A DNA stretch of 56,429 nucleotides from Candidatus Hydrogenedentota bacterium (GCA_016215105.1 JACRLJ010000006.1:69030-125458), one strand, 5' to 3'; positions 35,830 to 46,900 are shown, numbered from the stretch's first letter. A program made the numbers and translations. The notes: generated from the letters alone by a model not told the origin.

Positions 35830-37140
35830 GTGAATCGTACCGTTCGAGCATTGTCCGTCATCCTGTTCTTTCCTGTCGTGTCGGCCATCGCAGTACCCGT
35901 GTCCGATATGGCGCTGGACGCTCGCAGCCTGTATGTCCTGCCCGATTCGTCAATCGTCCAGGACGAGTTCCTCCCGGATATGCTCGAGCCGTTGCCCGTG
36001 GCGGACGCTGCGCCAGACGAAAGCGCCACGCCCGCCATTCCCGCGAATCCGTTTCCGTGCCTGCCCGAGCGCGCGTCCCCCGTAGAAGTGCGCGCGCTGT
36101 ATCTCACTGGTTGGACGGTGGGTATCAACTCGCAACTCCAGCACTACGCCGAACTCGCCGACAAGACGGAGCTGACGGCGTACGTGGTCGATATCAAAGA
36201 CATGGACGGCCACATCGGGTACAAGTCCGAGATTCCAAGAGTCGTCGAGATCGGCGCCTTCGAGAAACGCTACGATCCGCGAAAAGTGGTTGATACATTT
36301 CACGAACATAACGTCCGCGTCATCGCGCGAATCGCGTGCTTCAAAGATCCCGTCGCATCCAGCAAGTTGCCGGAATTGGCTGTACGCACCAAGTCCGGCG
36401 CCCTATGGAAAGACGTGAAGAAGGCGACGTGGCTCAACCCGTATAGCGAAAAAGCGTGGGCATACCTCGTGGATATCGCCAAAGAAGCCCTCGCCCTGGG
36501 CTTCGACGAGATCCAATTCGACTACGTGCGATTCCCCAGCGACGGCAACGTTCGTGACATCGACTACGGCAAGGAGCCCCGCCCCAAGTACGAGGCCATC
36601 AACGGATTCCTCGCATACGCCCGCAAGGAAATGCCCGACGCGATCATCTCCGCCGACGTGTTCGGCGTGATGTGCGTCAGCGCCGGAGATACCGAAGGCC
36701 TGGGCCAGTTCCTCGAACTGGTTGTCCAGAACGTGGACTACCTCTCGCCGATGATCTATCCGTCGCACTACCGCCTGGGCCAGGTCATCCACAAGAAGAA
36801 ATACCCCACCCCCGACACCGAACCCTACGCCGTGGTCAGCGGGACCTTGGCGACCGCACAGGAACGGATCGCGACAGTACAATCCTGCGAGACCGCGCGC
36901 ATTCGTCCCTACCTGCAAGACTTCACGGCGAAGTGGCTCGGCGCCGGCCACTACAAGAGCTACGAAGCCGCCGACATTCGCGCGCAAATCAAAGCCGCCA
37001 AAGACACCGGCTACCCCGAGTGGATCCTATGGAACGCCCGCAACCGCTACACCGAATCCGCGCTAGCGCCCAAGAAACCAAAAACAGTCGCCCTGGGCGC
37101 TGATCTGGAAGTCCGCCTCGGCGAGAAAAAGAGACCGTAA
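35830..37140 (+). CDS. Exported DUF4015 putative glycoside hydrolase
   Basis: 436 residues, GTG start at 35830 preceded by GGAGGAG. Signal sequence at residues 1-~22 (LSVILFFPVVSAIA). The TIM-barrel-like DUF4015 domain fills the rest: ALYLTGWTVG, YVVDIKDMDGHIGY, WLNPYSEKAWAYL, DEIQFDYVRFPSDG (a likely catalytic Asp), SADVFGVM, LSPMIYPSHY and EWILWNARNRY. These strings are characteristic of the family. The substrate is probably a polysaccharide; not determined. Confidence 0.85.
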   Translation: MNRTVRALSVILFFPVVSAIAVPVSDMALDARSLYVLPDSSIVQDEFLPDMLEPLPVADAAPDESATPAIPANPFPCLPERASPVEVRALYLTGWTVGINSQLQHYAELADKTELTAYVVDIKDMDGHIGYKSEIPRVVEIGAFEKRYDPRKVVDTFHEHNVRVIARIACFKDPVASSKLPELAVRTKSGALWKDVKKATWLNPYSEKAWAYLVDIAKEALALGFDEIQFDYVRFPSDGNVRDIDYGKEPRPKYEAINGFLAYARKEMPDAIISADVFGVMCVSAGDTEGLGQFLELVVQNVDYLSPMIYPSHYRLGQVIHKKKYPTPDTEPYAVVSGTLATAQERIATVQSCETARIRPYLQDFTAKWLGAGHYKSYEAADIRAQIKAAKDTGYPEWILWNARNRYTESALAPKKPKTVALGADLEVRLGEKKRP

Positions 37141-37678
37141 ACTGGGGCGAGGTCTCGCTATCGACTTCCCAATAGCGCCCTTTCAGCGATTTATACCGCG
37201 ATGGACAAGCTTGTCTCACCGGACTCGCAACGTACGTTTGTCCTGCTTCGCCACTCCTATTCGTCGTCTTGATCGAGGCCGGACATTGGGCCGGAACAGC
37301 GCGGCAAGCGGACTCGGCAATCGAGTCGAATGAATTGAGGCAAAATGACAAAATCGACGAATTCACTTCGGAATTGGGCTATCCCGCCTGTCTCCGCCAA
37401 ATCCTCCGGCCGCAAAACTCCTCGGCGGCGCAGCGATCCTGCGTGGACGGTCTCAGGCCCTCGAGGAATGGGTGTGCGCCGGATAGACGTTCCCATCTCA
37501 TCGGGGCATCCGCCTGGTATGCATCGTCGGGAGGTAGTCTTGAGAAGATCCTTGTGCCGCCTCAAAGCCGCCACCCGGCAGGTGTCAGGCGCTTGGACCG
37601 GTCCGGTGATCCCGAAGTCAACGAAGAAATGAACAGGCGCAGTGCGCCGCGCGGACTACTTCCCGGCGCGAGAAGAGC
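37141..37678. other. Long gap before the DinB gene
   Basis: A hairpin close to the upstream stop (CGCTAT 37156-37161 with ATAGCG 37172-37177, possibly extended by GGGCG/CGCCC across a bulge and followed by CCCTTT) may end the DUF4015 transcript. The remainder has no gene with clear coding character; the only candidate is listed at 37345-37632. Confidence 0.4.
37345..37632 (+). CDS. Doubtful 95-residue Arg-rich ORF
   Basis: Starts ATG with GAGG 5 nt upstream and encodes a basic, low-complexity product (GRKTPRRRSDP, MHRREVVLRRSL). No family recognised. Codon usage does not clearly match neighbouring genes, and overlapping frames on both strands are similarly long. It may be spurious or a degraded gene. 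Listed because it is the best candidate in a 600-bp gap. Confidence 0.2.
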   Translation: MTKSTNSLRNWAIPPVSAKSSGRKTPRRRSDPAWTVSGPRGMGVRRIDVPISSGHPPGMHRREVVLRRSLCRLKAATRQVSGAWTGPVIPKSTKK

Positions 37679-37707
37679 TTGACTACTGAACTTTTATTCA
37701 GTATACT
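37679..37707 (+). promoter_or_regulatory. Near-consensus promoter with palindromic operator
   Basis: TTGACT (37679-37684) and TATACT (37702-37707) are 17 bp apart, one mismatch each from consensus. The spacer lies almost wholly in a perfect palindrome, TACTGAA (37684-37690) and TTCAGTA (37697-37703), that also overlaps both hexamers. A repressor bound there would block RNA polymerase. It drives the DinB-family gene that starts at 37750. Confidence 0.7.
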
Positions 37708-37749
37708 TCCCCTGAATCAACCGCGGCAGGCCCGCAGAGGAGTACGAAC

Positions 37750-38247
37750 ATGAGAATCGCAGCATCCTTGATTTCCGAATTGTCATACGAATCCGCGAAC
37801 ACCCGCAAGTTGCTCGCGCGCGTGCCCAACGAACACCTTGGGTGGAAGCCTCACGCGAAATCCATGACGTTGGCGCACTTGGCCAGCCACGTGGCGGAAA
37901 TTCCACAGTATGTACCGCCAACGGTGACCGCAAACGAATTGGTGTTTGACCCGGCGACGTATAAACCGACGATTTGCGGCAGCGCCGCGGAAATCCTGGC
38001 GCTTCACGACGCGGCGGTCAAGGACGCCGAGCAAGCGCTAAAAAGTGTAACCGATGCGCAAATGATGGAGAACTGGACTTTCAGGACGCCGACCGAAACA
38101 CTCTTCACCATGCCGCGAATCGCCGTGCTGCGCTCGATGGTTCTGAGCCACATCTATCACCACCGCGGTCAGCTTACGGTCTATCTGCGCTTGAAGGATG
38201 TGCCGCTTCCGGCGCTCTACGGCCCGTCCGCGGATGAGCAGCCATAG
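37750..38247 (+). CDS. DinB-family metal-binding protein
   Basis: 165 residues, four-helix DinB/YfiT-like fold. The metal-binding His set is visible: the N-terminal His in LAHLASHVAEIP near residues 40-51, and H-x3-HH in HIYHHRGQ near 136-143. The C-terminal YLRLKDVPLPALYGPSADE is typical. Members act as thiol-S-transferases (bacillithiol, mycothiol) or damage-inducible proteins of unknown action. GAGGAG lies a few nt upstream. The strong promoter with an operator-like palindrome suggests stress-responsive expression. Confidence 0.85.
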   Translation: MRIAASLISELSYESANTRKLLARVPNEHLGWKPHAKSMTLAHLASHVAEIPQYVPPTVTANELVFDPATYKPTICGSAAEILALHDAAVKDAEQALKSVTDAQMMENWTFRTPTETLFTMPRIAVLRSMVLSHIYHHRGQLTVYLRLKDVPLPALYGPSADEQP

Positions 38248-38368
38248 TCGGAAGTCTTCTCGTACTGAATCGCGGCGTCTGTGTCGGCTCGGCACAGACG
38301 CCGTCATATTTGAATTAGACCGAGAGGCGCCTCGGCGCTCCTGTTCGCCGGCCGCCCCAGAATGTTGC

Positions 38369-39793
38369 CTAGGCAAACAATTCCATGATCGGTTTCCCTA
38401 GCCCGTCTTTGGTGACGTAGAACGGTCTTGCTTCAGTCACGTAGTTTGTCTTCGGTCCGATGCCGAGGGCGCGGTACATCGTCGCGTGGAGGTCCGTGAG
38501 GCGGACAGGGTCTTTGATGGTCTTGCAGGGACGCTCGTCGGCAGTTTGACCGTAGAGAAAGGCCTTCTTGACGCCGCCGCCGAACAGCAACACGCTGCCG
38601 GCGTCGGTGAAGTGGCGGTGCATGCCGTAGTGCTTCATCTCAGTCATCACCGCGGGAACTTCGACTTGGTCTTTCACCTGTTTGCCGGGCTTGCCTTCGG
38701 TGAGCATGTCGCGGCTAAACTCGCTCGCGAGCACAATCAGCGTGCGGTCCAGCAACCCGCGTTCTTCGAGGTCGAGGACCAGTTGCGCAACGGGCGCGTC
38801 GATCTGCTTCTTCAGGTCCACCGTGCGGGTATGGCCGTTCTCGTGCGTGTCCCAATTCTTGAACGGCTCGTATTCGGTGGTGACTTCGATGAATCGCGCG
38901 CCGAACTCGGTGAGCCGCCGCGCGAGCAAACAGCCGAGACCGAAGCGGCCCGTGTTGTAGATGTCGTAAGACTCCTTCGGTTCGAGCGAGAGGTCAAACG
39001 CTTTCGCCGCGGGCGAATTCAACAGCCGGTACGCGTTGTCCATCGAACGCACCAGCGACTCGCGCTGGAAGTCGCTGCCGAGCGCGCCGACGGGCGTGGC
39101 GTCCACGAGCGCCTTGTACGCCTTGTAGCGATTCTGAAAACGCGCCGTCGTCATCCCACCCGGCGGTTGGACGCTGGCCTGGGCCTGTTCGGGATAAGGA
39201 ATAAGGAATGGCCCGAACTCGCTGCCGAGAAATCCCGCGGTATGGAACGCCTTGAGTTCCTCGCCCTCGCCGACCTCGAAGCGCTGACCAATATCGATGA
39301 ACGGCGGCATGTCGGGATTCTTCGGACCGAGCGTGCGCGCGATCATCGCGCCGATGTGGGGCGCGGCGACGCTGAGCGGCGGCTCGTAACCAGTGTGCCA
39401 GTGGTACTGGTGGCGCGAGTGCAAAATAAATCCCAAATCGGCCGCGGTATACGTGCGAATCAACGTGCCGCGATCCATCACCTTCCCAATCTTCTCGAGA
39501 CCCGCCGTGAACTTGATGTTATCGAGCGCGGTGTCAATCGCCGGAAACGTGCTGAGGACCTTGTCCGCGTTGAGGCCGGTCTCGAACGCCGTATAGCGTT
39601 TCGGATCGAAGGTGTCCGTGCTGGCCATGCCGCCGCCCATCCACAACACGATCAGCGTATCGGCCGTAGGCACGATGCGCTCAGCAGGCTCATCGGCCCA
39701 GCCCGCGCGTGGGTAGCCCGCCGCCAAAGCGGAGAGGGTCGCGGCGCTCGACAGCTTGAGAAAGTCGCGGCGATTGAATGTCCGGGTCTTCAT
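38369..39793 (-). CDS. DUF1501 secreted protein, second copy
   Basis: 474 residues with a twin-arginine signal (NRRDFLKLSSAATLSAL, residues 7-23). DUF1501 landmarks: LIVLWMGGGMASTDTFDP, HSRHQYHWHTGYEPP, NWDTHENGH, VLASEFSRDM and DLHATMYRALG. Compared with the first copy the central part differs and WGGEFGRTP is replaced by LASEFSRDM. It follows the DUF1549/DUF1553 gene by 21 bp, so the two are co-transcribed. Probable extracytoplasmic role, substrate unknown. Confidence 0.88.
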   Translation of the reverse strand: MKTRTFNRRDFLKLSSAATLSALAAGYPRAGWADEPAERIVPTADTLIVLWMGGGMASTDTFDPKRYTAFETGLNADKVLSTFPAIDTALDNIKFTAGLEKIGKVMDRGTLIRTYTAADLGFILHSRHQYHWHTGYEPPLSVAAPHIGAMIARTLGPKNPDMPPFIDIGQRFEVGEGEELKAFHTAGFLGSEFGPFLIPYPEQAQASVQPPGGMTTARFQNRYKAYKALVDATPVGALGSDFQRESLVRSMDNAYRLLNSPAAKAFDLSLEPKESYDIYNTGRFGLGCLLARRLTEFGARFIEVTTEYEPFKNWDTHENGHTRTVDLKKQIDAPVAQLVLDLEERGLLDRTLIVLASEFSRDMLTEGKPGKQVKDQVEVPAVMTEMKHYGMHRHFTDAGSVLLFGGGVKKAFLYGQTADERPCKTIKDPVRLTDLHATMYRALGIGPKTNYVTEARPFYVTKDGLGKPIMELFA

Positions 39794-39814
39794 GAGTGCG
39801 CCTCGCCAAAATCT

Positions 39815-41776
39815 TTAGTACACATACTGAAACTCCGGGGTCATGATGAGCGACCAGAGAAAATCCTCGAGCGAATCCGTCGTGACCGGGTCGCCAACCA
39901 TAGCGGTGGCTAACTCCATTTCCTTCTCGGACGGCGTGCGCAGAATCGCCTGCGTATAGAGCGCCGCGACGCGATCACGCGAAGGCTGCGGATTGGTGGC
40001 CAATAGCTTCTCCGTCCCGCGTTTCAACCAGTCCGTCAGCGCCGGACCGTTGGTAAGTTCGAGCGCCTGTAAAGTCGTCGCTTCCGATTGGCGCCGCGTC
40101 GTCACATTGTCTCGGTTCGGACGTCCCAGCGCCCGCGTCAACGCGTCGGAGTTCACACGCCACGCGCGAACGACGCTCGGATCAGATTTCGGCTCGGGGT
40201 TGGGAATCGCAAACTGCGGACTCGCCTGCCACACCCCGGTGAGTGTCGAGATCCCGTCGAGGATTTCTTCCGCGGTCAAGCGTCTTACTTCCGGCCCTTT
40301 GAACACGTAAGCCGGAAGTGGTTGGCGTGGATCAGTCGCGACCGACGGAAGTTGATACGCTCGCGACGTTACGATCAATTGCATGATGTGCTTGAGGTCG
40401 TATCCGTTGGACACCAAGTCCGAAGCGAGCCAGTCGAGCAGATCGGCGCTCCACGGCTGCTGCGCCATGTCGTCCAGCGGCTCGACAAGCCCACGCCCAA
40501 AGTACTGTGCCCAAAGGCGGTTCACGATTGTGCGTGGCGTGCGCCCGTTCTCTTCTTTCGTAATGAGCAGCGCCAGTTGCGCCAAGCGGCCAGTGCGCGG
40601 ACGACTCGCGTCAATGCTCCCCAACTCCGGCCACAGGAATTTGGTCTCGGCTTTCTGTCCGGTAGGAATGTCGCAGCGAACCAGTTCGAGCGGCGCGTCG
40701 GAGTACACGTTCGCCAGACCGTATGAGTCCTTCAGCTTCCATTCGTTGATAAAGCTGTCGTGGCACGACGCGCATTTCAGATTCACGCCGAGAAATATCT
40801 TCGCGATGTTTTGCGACGCCTGCATGGGCGGGCGGACAGCGGCGGCCGTTTCGCCGCGCCACACGATACCGTTCGCAAACCCCTCGCTGGCCGCGCTGGG
40901 ATTGACGAGCTGCGTCACGAACTGGTCGTACGGGATGTTGTTGTAAAGCGCCCAATAGAGCCAGGTCGTAATCGTCTTTCGCCCACCGTCGATGTACCCG
41001 GTGCCCTGAAAATCGTTGCGCAACAAATCATTCCAAAACGTGATCCAGTGTTCCGCGTACGCCTGATTCCGCGAGAGGAGTTTCTGCGCGAGCGCCGCGC
41101 GTTTGTCCGGCGACTTATCCTTCGCAAACTCGCCCGTACTGCTTAGAAACTCCGCCGCCTCCTTCGTCGGCGGCAGCAGCCCGATGGTGTCGAGATACGC
41201 GCGGCGAAGATACACCGCATCGGACACCGGCGGCGCGGGCGTGATCGTCTTGCTGTCAAAATACGCTTGAAGAAACAGGTCGATAGGATTGGTGGACGCT
41301 TGGTCATCTTTCGGTGTGGGAACATCCGGACGCCGCGGCGCCAACGGCGCGGCCCACGAATCACCCGCCTTAATTGCAGACGCGTCCCACTTCAACCCTT
41401 GGTCAATCCACGCGCGCAACACGGCAATCTCATCACTGCTTAGGCGCGCCCCGCTTTGCGGCATAACCTTACCGGGAACGAGTCCCGCGACCAGTTTGAT
41501 CAGAAGACTCTCGCCACTCTTGCCTTCGAGCGCGGCCGGCCCCGACTCGCCTCCCTTAAGCAGGGACTCACGCGACTCGAGCGACAACCCGCCCCGGTGC
41601 TTCGCCCCGGCGTGGCACGAGTAGCACCGCTCCGTGAGGATAGGATGCACGTCCTTGATGAAATCAACCGGACGGTTCGCCGCAACCGGCAAGGCCGGCG
41701 GGTTCGCCCAGACCCAACCGGGCAGACCTGTAGCGGCAACTAGAAATAGCACACCTGCGCGTAAAAAAAGAGTCAT
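39815..41776 (-). CDS. PSCyt1-DUF1549-DUF1553 protein, intact copy
   Basis: 653 residues from the ATG at 41776 (GAGGTGAG upstream; the longer frame to 41830 covers the promoter). A signal sequence ends near AWA/NPP. A cytochrome-c-like domain with CYSCH near residue 50 and LKGGESGP follows; then DUF1549 with KCASCHDSFINEW; then DUF1553 beginning LAQLALLITKEENGRTPRTIVNRLW. It is much shorter than the first copy: one haem domain, no LRR or Cys-rich insert. It shows the normal uninterrupted fusion and so serves as the reference for the broken gene at 11583-16133. Likely partner of the DUF1501 protein downstream. Confidence 0.9.
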   Translation of the reverse strand: MTLFLRAGVLFLVAATGLPGWVWANPPALPVAANRPVDFIKDVHPILTERCYSCHAGAKHRGGLSLESRESLLKGGESGPAALEGKSGESLLIKLVAGLVPGKVMPQSGARLSSDEIAVLRAWIDQGLKWDASAIKAGDSWAAPLAPRRPDVPTPKDDQASTNPIDLFLQAYFDSKTITPAPPVSDAVYLRRAYLDTIGLLPPTKEAAEFLSSTGEFAKDKSPDKRAALAQKLLSRNQAYAEHWITFWNDLLRNDFQGTGYIDGGRKTITTWLYWALYNNIPYDQFVTQLVNPSAASEGFANGIVWRGETAAAVRPPMQASQNIAKIFLGVNLKCASCHDSFINEWKLKDSYGLANVYSDAPLELVRCDIPTGQKAETKFLWPELGSIDASRPRTGRLAQLALLITKEENGRTPRTIVNRLWAQYFGRGLVEPLDDMAQQPWSADLLDWLASDLVSNGYDLKHIMQLIVTSRAYQLPSVATDPRQPLPAYVFKGPEVRRLTAEEILDGISTLTGVWQASPQFAIPNPEPKSDPSVVRAWRVNSDALTRALGRPNRDNVTTRRQSEATTLQALELTNGPALTDWLKRGTEKLLATNPQPSRDRVAALYTQAILRTPSEKEMELATAMVGDPVTTDSLEDFLWSLIMTPEFQYVY

Positions 41777-41801
41777 TGGACTCACCTCATCTACCGCCAA
41801 A

Positions 41802-41830
41802 AGCATACCACGCCCGCCAGCGTTTGCCAA
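41802..41830 (-). promoter_or_regulatory. Sigma-70 promoter of the second DUF1549/DUF1501 pair
   Basis: On the minus strand TTGGCA (41825-41830) and TATGCT (41802-41807) have a 17-bp spacer. The transcript would start about 20 nt before the ATG at 41776, leaving just enough room for the GAGGTGAG ribosome binding site. Confidence 0.6.
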
Positions 41831-41834
41831 ATCT

Positions 41835-41861
41835 AAAAAAGGGACAGACTACGAATTTCCC
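41835..41861 (-). terminator. Weak terminator-like hairpin after the nuo operon
   Basis: Minus-strand GGGA (41861-41858) and TCCC (41844-41841) form a short stem directly followed by six Ts. The stem is only about 4 bp, so efficiency is doubtful. The sequence GGGACAGACTACG on the other strand also resembles REP-type motifs. Confidence 0.3.
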
Positions 41862-41934
41862 GGTGTGATACGGGGGCGAATGCAAATGGGATTGAGGCGG
41901 ATTGAAAAGCTACTGTCCGCGCGCGAGTAACCGT

Positions 41935-42055
41935 TAGGAATCCGGCCAGAAAGTTAGCTTTTTAACGCGGCGCGGCCAGAAAGCATCTGGAAGTTATTCA
42001 ATAGCATCGCTGGCTCGTGCGGTGTTTTGCTATGCGGAGGCTTTTTGGCCGCGCC
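41935..42055 (+). repeat. 121-bp dispersed element, copy B
   Basis: Same element as 31496-31616, in opposite orientation and ungapped. It begins TAGGAATCCGGCCAGAAAG and ends GCCGCGCC. Element positions 35-50 and 106-121 pair perfectly here (16 bp with one G-U). An inner 6-bp stem ATAGCA/TGCTAT is also present. A 3-bp stem at 19-21/30-32 reads GTT/AAC here and GCC/GGT in copy A, so both arms changed together. The 3' end lies 2 bp from the nuoN stop codon; on the nuo strand the long stem could end the operon transcript. Confidence 0.78.
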
Positions 42056-42056
42056 T

Positions 42057-43506
<1,450 letters not shown>

Positions 43507-43514
<8 letters not shown>

Positions 43515-45027
43515 GGGGCAGCTCCAGAGCGCGCGCGAGAATGCGCGGATGCAGTTCAAACGAGTTGTCGCTGGCCGGCGTGCCCATGACGGCGCGCGGC
43601 GACGGTTCGGCGCGTTGCAGCACCGGTTGCGGGTAGAGGCCCAGCCACAGCAGCGCGGCAATCAAGGCGGCCGCCGCCACCAGACTGCGTCCCGAGATGT
43701 CGCGGATGGAGGCGCCTTCGCGGCGCGGACCAAGGAAGATCCGCTGGACCAGCCAGAGCGCGTAGATCGTCGACGCGACCGCGCCAAACGCGCCGATGGC
43801 CGCATACGTCACGCTAACCTTGTAGACGCCAAGCAAGATGAGAAACTCGCCGATGAAGTTGCCCAGTCCCGGCAGCCCGAGCGTAGCCATTGCGAGAAGA
43901 GAGCCCGTCACCCCGAGGCGCGGCGCGCTGTGCCAGAGTCCGCCGAGGCGCTCGATGTCGTTCGTTCCGGCGTTGTCACGCAGCACCGCCGCGAGAATGA
44001 ACAGGCCCGCGACGCTGAGCCCGTGACAAATCATCTGCATCACGACGCCCTGATACGCGGTGGCGTTCATGGCAAACGCTCCGAGCACGACAAATCCCAG
44101 GTGGCTGATGCTGGAATACGCGATAAAGCGTTTCAAATCGGTCTGCGAGAACGCCAGAAGCCCTCCATACAAAATCGCGATTACACCGAATCCCATCGCG
44201 CACGGCGCGAAGCGGTGCGCGGCGTCGGGAAACAAGGGAATCGCAAACCGGATAAGACCGTAGGCGCCCGCCTTGGCCATCAAGCCGGAGAGAATAATTC
44301 CGCCCGCGGTGGGCGCGGCAGAGTACGTCTCCGCCTGCCAGCCGTGCAAGGGGATAATGGGCAACTTGACGCCGAACGCGAGAAAGAAGCCAAGCATCAA
44401 CAGCGCCGACGACGCCCCCGCGCGGGTTGCGAGCAGCCGGTTGTAATCAAAGGTGTGCCCCGAACCCTCAGCGAAGTACAGGCCCAGAATAGACACGAGC
44501 ATGAGCAGACCGCCGGCCTGGGTGTACATGACAAACTTGGCGGCGACGCGTCCTTTCGCGTCTTCACCCCAGAACACAATCAGGAAGTACATGGGAATGA
44601 GCATGACTTCGTAAAAGACGAAGAACAGAAATAGGTCGGCGGACAGGAACACTCCAAGTATTCCGGTAAGGCACGCCAGCAGGTGAAAATGGAACGCGCC
44701 GATTCGCTCACGTATCTCCGTCCACGATACCAGCACCGCGATGGCGCCCAAGAATACGGTGAGCAAGGCCATCAACAGCGAAAGGCCGTCCATGCTGAGG
44801 TGAAAGCCGATACCGAGCTGCGGAATCCACGGCAGATTCTCGTCGAGGAGAACGCGTGACGCGCCGGCGGCCGCCGGGTGGCCGGCCCACACGGAAAGCA
44901 GAAGCGCAAAATCCGCCGCGAGCGTGATGAGCGCAATCCAGCGCACATCGGACGACCCGCGCCGTTCCGAAATCCAGGCGACGATGCCGCCCAGCAATGG
45001 CAAGAGTATGATGAGCTGTAAAGTCAT
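43507..45027 (-). CDS. nuoM: NADH-quinone oxidoreductase subunit M
   Basis: 506 residues. Proton-pumping antiporter-like subunit. Landmarks: FFVFYEVMLIPMYFLI with the essential TM5 Glu, FGVKLPIIPLHGWQAETYSAAP with the Lys/His channel residues, and FIAYSSISHLGFVVLG. The ATG overlaps the nuoL stop as ATGA. Confidence 0.96.
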
Positions 45028-46898
45028 AGGAGTATCACAATCGCCAATGTAATGGCCGCGCCAATCGCCATCGCCGTCGCGTACCAGCGTATGCGGCCGG
45101 ACTGCGAGGCGTGCAAGGCGTAGTTCAAACCCATGTTTACGGAAACGATCGCCGTGTCAATGGCGCCGGTGAAGTCCTTCTTGCAGAAGTTCGCCGCTGT
45201 AATAAACGGACGGACGAAGAGCATGTCGTAGAGCCAATCGAAGCCGCAGCCCGATGCCGACAAAGCGCACAGTTTCGCGCCGGCCGCCGTTTCGGTCCAT
45301 TCCCGGGTCGAATCGCGATGAACAACGAAGCGCGACCACGCAATGTAGATACCCAACAGGCCCGCGGCAATCGCCGCCACTTGCAATCCCAGTTCACCGG
45401 TATGCGCCGTTTGCTCGCCCGCGGTTTCGCTCCACAACGGAGTTCTCTCCAGCAAGTGAGTAATCGGCGTCTGTACGAGACCCGCGAGGGTGGCAAGTCC
45501 GGCAAGTATCCAAAGCGGCACGGTCATCATCGAGCCCGGCTTGCTGGTCACATGACCATTCGATTCGCCGAAAAACACGATGAACACCGCGCGAAACGTG
45601 TAGACGGACGTCAGCACGGCGCCGGTTAACCCAGCCAGCCACAGGTGCCACCCGCCTTGCGGCGAGTACCACGCTAGCATGAGGATTTCATCTTTGCTGT
45701 AGAAGCCCGAAGAAATGAACGGGAACGCCACGAGCGACAGCGCGCCGGCCAGGAAGGTCCAAAATACCGCCGGCAACTGTTTCCTGAGTCCCCCCATCTT
45801 GAAGATGTCCTGTTCGTGGTGAAGGCTGACGATGATCGCGCCCGCCGCCATGAAGAGCAGCGCCTTGAAGAAGGCGTGTGTGAAAAAGTGGAAGATAGCA
45901 GCTGACCAAGCCCCGACGCCAAGCGCCAGGAACATGTATCCGATCTGGCTGATGGTCGAGTACGCGAGAATGCGTTTGATGTCGCGCTGGGCCAAAGCGC
46001 TAATCCCGGCGATGAGCAGCGTCAACGCGCCAACCGCCGCGACGAGGCCCTGTACGCTCGGGGCAAGCTCGAAGATCACGTGGGTGCGCGCGATCAGATA
46101 AACGCCCGCGGTAACCATCGTCGCCGCGTGGATCAACGCGCTCACCGGCGTAGGACCGGCCATGGCGTCGGGCAACCAGACTTGCAGCGGAAGTTGGCCT
46201 GATTTACCGACCGCGCCGCCCAGCAAGAGCGCAGCCGCGGCGACGGCCAGCGGCGCGCCGACGGCCCACTGCACTTGGGCCTGCTCCATCACCGTGTGAA
46301 TGTTAAGGCTGCCGAGGTGCGTCGCCAACAGGAACAGGCCGATAGCCATGGCCGTATCGCCCACGCGCGTGACGATAAACGCCTTCGACGCGGCGCGGCA
46401 ATTCGCCGGATCGCTGTACCAGAACCCGATCAGCAGGTAGCTGCACAGACCGACGCCTTCCCAACCCAAGTACAACAAGAGCAGGTTGTCCGCAAGCACG
46501 AGAATGAGCATCGAGCTTACGAACAAGTTCATGTAGGCGAAAAAGCGGGCGTACCCGGGGTCGTCCCGCATGTATTCGAGCGAGTACACGTGGATAAGGA
46601 AGCCGACGCCGGTCACGATGAACGTCATAACCAGCGAAAGCGGATCGAGGCAGAACGCAATCTGAGGACTCAGCTTTCCAACTTCAAACCACGTCCAAAG
46701 CACTTGGGTATACGAGTTGTCCGGCGGCGGCGCGCCAAGAAAGCGCAGCCCGATCAGGATCGTGAGCGCTGCGGACAGGCCAACGGAGCCGACGCCGATG
46801 AAACCCGCCAACCCGCGCGGCATGCGCGCGCCTAAAAACGCCAGCGCCAAGAATCCGGCGAGCGGTAACGCAGGTATCAACCACAGTTCATTTAACAT
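45024..46898 (-). CDS. nuoL: NADH-quinone oxidoreductase subunit L
   Basis: 624 residues; largest antiporter-like subunit with the long lateral helix at the C-terminus. Landmarks: YLGWEGVGLCSYLLIGFW, GKSGQLPLQVWLPDAMAGPTPVSALIHAATMV, and ILAYSTISQIGYMFLALG. Starts 2 bp after the nuoK stop. Confidence 0.96.
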   Translation of the reverse strand: MLNELWLIPALPLAGFLALAFLGARMPRGLAGFIGVGSVGLSAALTILIGLRFLGAPPPDNSYTQVLWTWFEVGKLSPQIAFCLDPLSLVMTFIVTGVGFLIHVYSLEYMRDDPGYARFFAYMNLFVSSMLILVLADNLLLLYLGWEGVGLCSYLLIGFWYSDPANCRAASKAFIVTRVGDTAMAIGLFLLATHLGSLNIHTVMEQAQVQWAVGAPLAVAAAALLLGGAVGKSGQLPLQVWLPDAMAGPTPVSALIHAATMVTAGVYLIARTHVIFELAPSVQGLVAAVGALTLLIAGISALAQRDIKRILAYSTISQIGYMFLALGVGAWSAAIFHFFTHAFFKALLFMAAGAIIVSLHHEQDIFKMGGLRKQLPAVFWTFLAGALSLVAFPFISSGFYSKDEILMLAWYSPQGGWHLWLAGLTGAVLTSVYTFRAVFIVFFGESNGHVTSKPGSMMTVPLWILAGLATLAGLVQTPITHLLERTPLWSETAGEQTAHTGELGLQVAAIAAGLLGIYIAWSRFVVHRDSTREWTETAAGAKLCALSASGCGFDWLYDMLFVRPFITAANFCKKDFTGAIDTAIVSVNMGLNYALHASQSGRIRWYATAMAIGAAITLAIVILL

Positions 46899-46900
46899 CG

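Noticed and set aside
38486-39913. 475-residue plus-strand open frame
   Set aside because: Antisense of the second DUF1501 gene, which has a clear signal and family motifs; no RBS or motif in the antisense frame.
41935-42055. Integron attC site
   Set aside because: Length and inverted symmetry are suggestive, but the core-site pair (RYYYAAC / GTTRRRY) is not at the ends and no integrase is present.
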